From the IMG/VR virus record IMGVR_UViG_3300014839_000044, positions 1 to 21,880 of that record: 21,880 bases of DNA. One strand, written 5' to 3'. How positions within the stretch are numbered: position 1 is the first letter of the stretch; the number at the start of each line of letters is the position of its first letter. Below are positions 17,428 to 21,880 of this stretch, piece after piece. The notes under the pieces were generated by a model that was given only the letters and a program-made list of their open reading frames with translations, was not told the origin of the DNA and ran no database searches. Made by a program: the position numbers and the translations under genes. This stretch comes from a virus.

Positions 17428-17864
17428 CTTTCGCCCTGGCCACACTCGCCCTAGTCGCACTGATGTCTGGTCCAGCTTCCCTGGGGCCTGTATGGGATAG
17501 CCCCGTCCCAGGGAAGCTGTCTGTGACATCATCCTACGGCTGGCGCCATGGCCAGAGGCATCAAGGACTAGACATAGAAGCCTCCAGAGGTACACTAGTA
17601 AGTGCAGTTGCCGATGGGACGGTGATTCAGAAGGGCTGGAATAGGATGGCTGGCAATTACATCACCGTAGAACACCCTGACGGTGTCCAGTCGATTTACT
17701 GCCACCTCTCGAAGTTCTTTGTGGTCGTCGGGATGTACGTGGGCCGTGGCTGGCCCATTGGTAAGTCTGGAAACACCGGTTTTTCAACCGGGCCTCATCT
17801 TCATCTCGGTGCGTTGAAGAATGGGAAGTACATGGATCCAATGAAGCTGTTGCGGGCGCTATAG
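17424..17864 (+). CDS. Exported M23-family peptidase (lysis enzyme candidate)
   Basis: 146 residues from GTG 17424, overlapping the upstream stop. The first 20 residues (MTFALATLALVALMSGPASL) look like a signal peptide. The catalytic domain has the full LytM/M23 pattern: SSYGWRHGQRHQGLDIEAS with zinc ligands His46 and Asp50, His94 in CHLSK, and HLHLG with His125 and His127. M23 enzymes cut peptide cross-links in bacterial cell walls. The export signal and phage context suggest a lysis enzyme acting on the periplasmic side, though a virion or moron role is possible. It is among the shorter M23 proteins, a bare catalytic domain. Confidence 0.85.
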   Translation: MTFALATLALVALMSGPASLGPVWDSPVPGKLSVTSSYGWRHGQRHQGLDIEASRGTLVSAVADGTVIQKGWNRMAGNYITVEHPDGVQSIYCHLSKFFVVVGMYVGRGWPIGKSGNTGFSTGPHLHLGALKNGKYMDPMKLLRAL

Positions 17865-17884
17865 TAGAGCAAAGGAGAAAAACG

Positions 17885-18406
17885 ATGACTTCCGCCGAAA
17901 TCAAGAAGGTTCTCGACCTCCATCTCCTCTGGCTGCGGAATGACCCCTTTGGGGTCAGAGCCCACCTCCAGGGCGCCGACCTCCAGGGCGCCGACCTCCA
18001 GGGCGCCGACCTCCAGGGCGCCGACCTCCAGGGCGCCCACCTCCAGTGCGCCGACCTCTTTCCATTCCAGATTGTCCCTTCGAAAGGATCTTTCGTTGGT
18101 TGGAAAAAAGTGGATAATTATGTTGGGGGCTCGGTCATCCTGGAGCTGCGGATTCCAGCTAAGGCCAAGCGGACTTCCTCTTTGGTTGGCCGGAAGTGTC
18201 GAGCTTCAGAGGTCGTGGTCGTGGAAGCCATTGGGCGCCCTAAGGATTTGGGTGAAGTCTACACCTCTAGGATCAAGAGCTATGGAGTGGTTAGGTACTC
18301 TGTCGGCAGGACTACGAAGGCCGACAAGTGGGATGACGACATCCGAGTTGAGTGTACCTCGGGAATTCACTTTTTCATGACAAAGGAAGAGGCAGAGGCG
18401 TTCTAG
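17885..18406 (+). CDS. Pentapeptide-repeat protein with DUF5758-like C-terminus
   Basis: 173 residues. AAAGGAG precedes the ATG by about eight bases. Residues 27-58 are pentapeptide repeats with A(D/H)LQG units (HLQGADLQGADLQGADLQGA and onward). They encode a short right-handed beta-helix of only about six repeats. The rest resembles DUF5758, a domain often found with such repeats: GSFVGWKKV, LELRIPAKAKRTSS, GRKCRASEVVV, then GIHFFMTKEEAEAF. The partner or activity is unknown. The repeats are nearly identical in DNA as well as protein. Confidence 0.75.
   Translation: MTSAEIKKVLDLHLLWLRNDPFGVRAHLQGADLQGADLQGADLQGADLQGAHLQCADLFPFQIVPSKGSFVGWKKVDNYVGGSVILELRIPAKAKRTSSLVGRKCRASEVVVVEAIGRPKDLGEVYTSRIKSYGVVRYSVGRTTKADKWDDDIRVECTSGIHFFMTKEEAEAF
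17941..17957 (+). repeat. Perfect inverted repeat just before the tandem repeats
   Basis: TGACCCC-TTT-GGGGTCA, a 7-bp perfect stem with a three-base loop, inside the pentapeptide gene and six bases before its tandem array. Confidence 0.6.
17963..18052 (+). repeat. 15-bp tandem repeat array (six units) in the pentapeptide gene
   Basis: The unit is GACCTCCAGGGCGCC. Units 2-5 (17978-18037) are identical; units 1 and 6 begin with CAC, and unit 6 also has one substitution (AGTGC for AGGGC). Identity at synonymous positions points to recent slippage or unequal exchange and predicts copy-number variation between relatives. Confidence 0.9.
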
Positions 18407-18408
18407 GT

Positions 18409-18437
18409 TTGATAGATCTGGAGCGGTATGCTATAAA
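18409..18437 (+). promoter_or_regulatory. Sigma70-type promoter
   Basis: TTGATA at 18409-18414, a 17-base spacer, TATAAA at 18432-18437 with TGC in front. Predicted start is near 18444, giving a leader of about 37 bases containing AGAGG before ATG 18481. It probably drives the small Cys protein and possibly the RNA genes downstream. Confidence 0.7.
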
Positions 18438-18480
18438 GTAGATGAAAGCAGCAAACAAACCCGCAGTACCAGAGGCAAGA

Positions 18481-18726
18481 ATGGATACCCGCAAGACGAT
18501 TCGCCGCGCCAAGGTCACCCCGGAGTACTACACTCACATCGTTCGCCCCAATTCTCTCCCCGATGAGAAGCCAGAGCTGACCCACTGCAACAAGCGTCTG
18601 GCTGGCTTGGTGGGCAGGTGCTGCGTGGCGAGTGTCGAGGGAGCCTCCTGCCCGGTCTGCATCGTCGCCGAGCAGAAGGTCCACAACATGCCGAAGCCGG
18701 TGAAGGTGGAGAGGGAGGAGTACTAA
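18481..18726 (+). CDS. Small Cys-containing protein of unknown function
   Basis: 81 residues from ATG 18481, with AGAGG five bases upstream. An earlier in-frame ATG at 18442 falls about at the predicted transcript start and is less likely. The N-terminus is basic (MDTRKTIRRAKVTP). The middle holds LTHCNKRLAGLVGRCC and then ASCPVCIVAE, a C...CC...CxxC set that probably binds zinc. The pattern is familiar from small phage proteins of unknown function. It is first behind its own promoter and followed by 210 bases of non-coding DNA before a tRNA-like gene. Confidence 0.6.
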   Translation: MDTRKTIRRAKVTPEYYTHIVRPNSLPDEKPELTHCNKRLAGLVGRCCVASVEGASCPVCIVAEQKVHNMPKPVKVEREEY

Positions 18727-18937
18727 TCTTCGAAAAAGGAAAATGAGGCGCCAATGCAGCCCACTTGCTAGCCGGTAAGCGCCGGGAAAATTGTGGGCGA
18801 GGAAAGCCGCTCGGAACTCGATGTCTAGGCTTGACAGGGGAGAGTCCATAAAAGAACAACTGGCCCGACAGGTTCGGGACTTAGTCTGGTACGCAATAGG
18901 AAGGGCCCCGGATGCCAGACCTCCTTCCGGGTAACAT
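18727..18937 (+). other. Non-coding segment with repeated stem-forming sequences
   Basis: No gene is supported here. Several pairings are possible: GCCCAC (near 18757) with GTGGGC (near 18794), CCCGA with TCGGG near 18862-18878, GTCTGG with CCAGAC near 18883-18920, and GGAAGG with CCTTCC near 18899-18928. The last two compete with each other. It lies between the Cys-protein gene and the tRNA-like gene and could be a structured leader or small RNA. No known RNA family is recognised. Confidence 0.3.
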
Positions 18938-19009
18938 TGTAGAGTAGCTCAACGGTAGAGCGCCGGTAGGCTAAACCGGAGGTAGCAGGTTCAACTCCTG
19001 CCTTTACCA
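18938..19009 (+). tRNA. tRNA-like gene, anticodon position reads GCT
   Basis: It folds as a cloverleaf of 72 bases: acceptor TGTAGAG/CTTTACC (position 1-72 is T-C, a mismatch), T8-A9, D-arm GCTC-AACGGTA-GAGC, anticodon stem CCGGT/ACCGG, five-base variable loop, T-arm GCAGG-TTCAACT-CCTGC, discriminator A, no encoded CCA. The anticodon loop is AGGCTAA, so the central triplet is GCT, but position 33 is G instead of the near-universal T. GCT would mean serine, yet the long serine variable arm is missing. It may be a degenerate or reassigned phage tRNA; amino-acid identity is uncertain. Confidence 0.65.
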
Positions 19010-19033
19010 TGCTTGGCTGGTCGCGTCCAGTAG

Positions 19034-19057
19034 GCCCCTCTGTTGAAGGGGCTTTTT
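19034..19057 (+). terminator. Rho-independent terminator after the tRNA-like gene
   Basis: GCCCCT at 19034-19039 pairs with AGGGGC at 19047-19052, loop CTGTTGA, followed by TTTTT at 19053-19057. It is a compact classical terminator 25 bases downstream of the tRNA-like gene. Confidence 0.85.
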
Positions 19058-19141
19058 GCGGGATCGCCAATGGAGCGCTGCTCCTTTCCGAAAGCCGGCT
19101 GGAGGAAGGGAGGCAGATCGAGTTCAAGCCTCGTATCCCGC
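19058..19141 (+). ncRNA. Atypical tRNA-like fold with a long stem in place of a clear anticodon arm
   Basis: GCGGGAT (19058-19064) pairs perfectly with ATCCCGC (19135-19141) as an acceptor stem. Next to it is a T-arm: CGAG-TTCAAGC-CTCG, with a canonical T-loop. After the acceptor 5' strand, CGC-CAATGGA-GCG gives a minimal D-arm. The remainder (about 19078-19116) does not give a five-pair anticodon stem. It prefers a 12-bp stem, CTGC plus TCCTTTCC against GGAAGGGA plus GCAG with one bulge. A poorer alternative leaves a TTCCGAA loop with only three of five stem pairs. Its 84-base length fits a long-arm tRNA, but it may be a relic or a tRNA mimic. Confidence 0.4.
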
Positions 19142-19182
19142 TAGTCACAGAAGGGTAGTCAAACAACCAACCAAGGAATCAA

Positions 19183-19377
19183 ATGCTCATCCTTCATGTA
19201 ATCCTGCTGCTCATCGTCATCGGTATGTGCCTCTATGCTGTCAACCGCTGGGTCCCCATGGCCCAGTCCATCAAGACCATTCTCAACGTCTTTGTGGTCA
19301 TTGCCGTCATCATGGGGTTGCTCTACTTCTTCGGGGTCCCCGGCTATCTGGGCAGCTTCAGGTTCGGGCGGCTGTAG
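19183..19377 (+). CDS. Small membrane protein (Thivi_2564-like)
   Basis: 64 residues. AAGGA lies five bases before the ATG. It has two hydrophobic segments, about 2-20 (LILHVILLLIVIGMCLYAV) and about 33-53 (TILNVFVVIAVIMGLLYFF), separated by a short NRWVPMAQSIK loop. This layout resembles the small Thivi_2564-type membrane proteins found in bacteria and phages. It could be holin-like by size, but nothing proves this. It is followed by a gene starting 39 bases later with its own AAGGAG site. Confidence 0.65.
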   Translation: MLILHVILLLIVIGMCLYAVNRWVPMAQSIKTILNVFVVIAVIMGLLYFFGVPGYLGSFRFGRL

Positions 19378-19416
19378 ATCTCACTGTTGCGCTATAAATA
19401 GAGCAAGGAGACGAAA

Positions 19417-19686
19417 ATGAAGAAGGTTAGGGCTGTGACTGTCGAGGAAGTCGAGTGCAAAGAACTCATGCTCTGGGTCATGCTGAGGAATCGCCCTAAG
19501 ATGACCAATCGGCAGGTCAACAAAGCCCTCTCCTGTCTTCATTGTGGAGGGGTGGCCAATTGCGACATCGCTGAGGTCAGGCTTGCCTTGGGTATCCACA
19601 CCCGACAGGCCGAGGCGAAGTCCAAGAGTAAAACTCAGATGTCTTTCGATGACTGCGGTCCGTTCCTCGCTTCAGTTTCAACGTAG
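19417..19686 (+). CDS. Small protein of unknown function upstream of the tmRNA
   Basis: 89 residues. AAGGAG lies seven bases before the ATG, and a TATAAA motif at 19393-19398 lies just upstream without a clear -35 box. It includes MKKVRAVTVEEVECKELMLW, a helix-turn-helix-like stretch RPKMTNRQVNKALSCLHCGG, and ANCDIAEVRLALGIHTR. These two helical segments could bind nucleic acid, but no family is recognised. The stop is only about ten bases before the tmRNA 5' end, so the two are probably co-transcribed and processed. Confidence 0.6.
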   Translation: MKKVRAVTVEEVECKELMLWVMLRNRPKMTNRQVNKALSCLHCGGVANCDIAEVRLALGIHTRQAEAKSKSKTQMSFDDCGPFLASVST

Positions 19687-19695
19687 TTGCAGTCT

Positions 19696-20051
19696 GGGCC
19701 TGAACTGGTTTTCGACCAGGAGGATGGAGAACTAGCGCGTGCCGAGGATGGTGGTTGGCCTCGTAAAATGTCCACCAAACGATCAAAGGCCGAAAAGCCC
19801 CAGATCCGCATGGCTGCGTAAGCCTGCCGTCTCTGCCGGTACCCCGATAGCGGGCCAGGGACGTTAAAAATCGGGATGTAGGACGGGGATTGAACGTAGG
19901 TGCCTTATTCTATCTCCGGGTTGCTCATTTAGGCATCCTGTCGCTGGGTACGGAATCACCCTGTTTGGACCCTGGCCCTAGGTAGGGGCTACGCACGTAG
20001 GACTGGCTCTTTCTGAATTCTGGAACCCGGGTTCGATTCCCGGCGGGTCCA
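19696..20051 (+). ncRNA. ssrA: tmRNA (ssrA), phage-encoded
   Basis: placeholder. Confidence 0.9.
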
Positions 20052-21880
20052 TGGACAGCGAGAAAAAACCCTGTGTTTATCCGTTAATTCGGGCAGGGGC
20101 CCGCTGTCCTTAATTGGAGGTCATATGTTCTCGATGAGTACCATTATGAAGCAGGCGGCGAAGGCTCAGCATTACTTCGCCTTCCACGTAGCAGTCCTGA
20201 CCCGGGGCGGGTCCATCGTGGCCACGGGCTACAATCATGGATGGATTCACGCGGAACACCAAGCCCTCCAGAAGATTTGGCCGAACAAGAGAACCGGCCT
20301 CGTCCTCTGGAGTTTCCGTGTGACTGGAACCGGTAAGCTGGTTATGGCAAAGCCCTGCCCCAAGTGCGAGAAGCTCCTCCTTGAGAACGGGATCCATCAG
20401 GTCCGCTATAGTAATGGTTGTGGGGAAATGGTGCGGATGAAGCTGGGAGGCTGAGATGCCCAACACTGGGATGCAGACTGTGAAGCAAATGACTTCAGGA
20501 GGGGTGGTCAGTGTCACTCCGGACCTCCTTATGAGTTCTGGATACAGCATCAATGTCATGTATGATGGGTTCAGAATTGTTGGGGGATACGTTTCTAAGA
20601 AGAGTGATGTGGAGGATGCTTTCGTCTTTTGGGCTATGAATAATAGGGACCTTGTCGAGATAAGATTAAGCCCACAGGATTTTGCGACGTACATGAATCA
20701 ACCTATAAGCCCACCCTCCGGATCGTGCCCGACTGCGCTGCCCAAGTTCAATATAGGTATCGATGCACCTAGAACTCCTCCTGCTCCCAATGTCTCTTGT
20801 GAGTGCGGAGCACACGCTTGCGACTCGAATTACCACAGTGACTGGTGTCCGATGAAGACGTGAGAGTCCAACGGCTCTGTTCCGTTGGTGGTGGAGGCGG
20901 CTGGCCGATAACCAGCGCCCTGGGGTCGCCCCGACCGGGCATGGGGGCGACCCCCTCTTTTAATGCCTGTGCAGAGGCTTTGTATCTGCAACTGGAGGAT
21001 GCAATGAAGAACAGCGGGTGTCCAATCGTCATTGCGGTGTTCGTTCTTGCCTTGGCTGCAGCTACAGCGGTCTTGGGCTGGGTGGTCGCGGGGTTGACTC
21101 TATGATCAAAGCCATCCTACTCGCCCTTCTGCTGTCTGGATGCGGCATCATTGCCATCAAGCCTAATCAACCCGCCAGTTACGATTTCATGCTCTGTGGC
21201 GAGATGATGACTACGGTCATTTCCCTCCAGTGCCATGCTGAGAAGTGGTGCAGCTATGATCTCAAGGGCAGAGCCGCCGTCGCTGGATGCACTGCTGCAG
21301 GAACTCCGATGTTTCTGGATGAGTCCGGGGAAGTAGTGTACTCCAACGGGTTCTGTTGCAAGTTCAGGTGCGAGGAACTGTGAAATTCATCGCCCTCCTG
21401 CTTCTGGCTGCCTGCACCGGCTCGTCCTATGTGACTGCCCATGGGGCCCGCTTCGACAGCAGGGTGGACACTCAGTTGATGAGTAAGCAGGAAGAGGCAG
21501 CGGTTAACCTTTTCAAGCGCTACTACGGTGTCACCCTCGAGAATAAGGCCTACCAATGCATCGAGGGGGAACAGATTGTCCTGCAGGATGGATTCAGCCC
21601 TCCCTGGTATTCGTCTGGCTTTACCTGTGGGTACTACGATGCCCTGGCTGGTCGGATTGTGATGACCGGCATGCTATGTGAGTCTCGGTTGGTGTACGTC
21701 CACGAGCTGGTCCACATGCTCCAGTGGTGCGTCCTGGGTCGAGTAGACATTGGGCATACCGATAGGATCTGGGGAGGGGAACAGGGATTCCCGGAGAGTA
21801 CCGTCTTGATTCAGCATGACGACGACTGGAATCCGGAGGATGCCGGTGTGGTCGGGGTGACTCAGCATTTCGCCGAGTTC

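Overview
The window is part of the genome of a tailed phage, almost certainly a large phage with a contractile tail. A large tail sheath gene is followed by a small tail tube gene. They lie in a run of plus-strand structural genes with a tail-component-like gene, a tail-completion-like gene and several very large multidomain proteins. Genes are tightly packed, with strong AGGAG-type ribosome sites and repeated GTGA/ATGA stop-start overlaps. The host cannot be named. The promoters are sigma70-like, and two lipoproteins plus an exported M23 peptidase suggest a host with a conventional bacterial envelope.

Layout. 1-59: start of a minus-strand gene, divergent from what follows. 212-14525: structural (late) block. 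It holds two small virion-type proteins that may be paralogues, a 930-residue multidomain protein with a GGDEF/Cas10-palm-like N-terminus, an HK97-gp10-like protein, one isolated minus-strand gene with its own promoter, a tail-completion-like protein, a large HExxH protein, a Pro/Ala-rich zinc-ribbon protein, the sheath and the tube. Two intact HNH endonuclease genes and the decayed 3' half of a GIY-YIG endonuclease sit in the gaps between these genes. 14526-15087: boundary zone with a terminator, an N-terminally truncated HNH relic on the minus strand, a second strong terminator, and right after it a TTGACA/TATATT promoter.

15088-18726: auxiliary block of small genes, mostly unknown, with an endonuclease VII-like gene, an M23 peptidase with a signal peptide, and a pentapeptide-repeat protein built on an almost perfect 15-bp tandem repeat. 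Three sigma70-type promoters lie in or just before this block. 18727-20110: RNA-rich zone with one tRNA-like gene, a terminator, a second odd tRNA-like fold, two small genes and a complete tmRNA (ssrA) at 19696-20051. The tmRNA has a G3-U70 alanine identity pair, a first pseudoknot, and a ten-codon tag reading AEKPQIRMAA. 20125-21880: a small HAE/PCxxC deaminase, an unknown protein, a compact three-hairpin RNA ending in a terminator, then a tightly overlapping cassette of a 33-residue membrane peptide, a lipoprotein, and a lipoprotein with HELVH that runs off the window.

The most notable items are the phage tmRNA with its basic tag, the cyclase-palm-like domain on a late-operon giant protein, the two HExxH proteins, the high density of intact and decayed homing-type endonucleases, and two structural genes whose Shine-Dalgarno sites point to ATC/ATT rather than ATG codons. 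All calls come from reading the sequence; no database search was possible.
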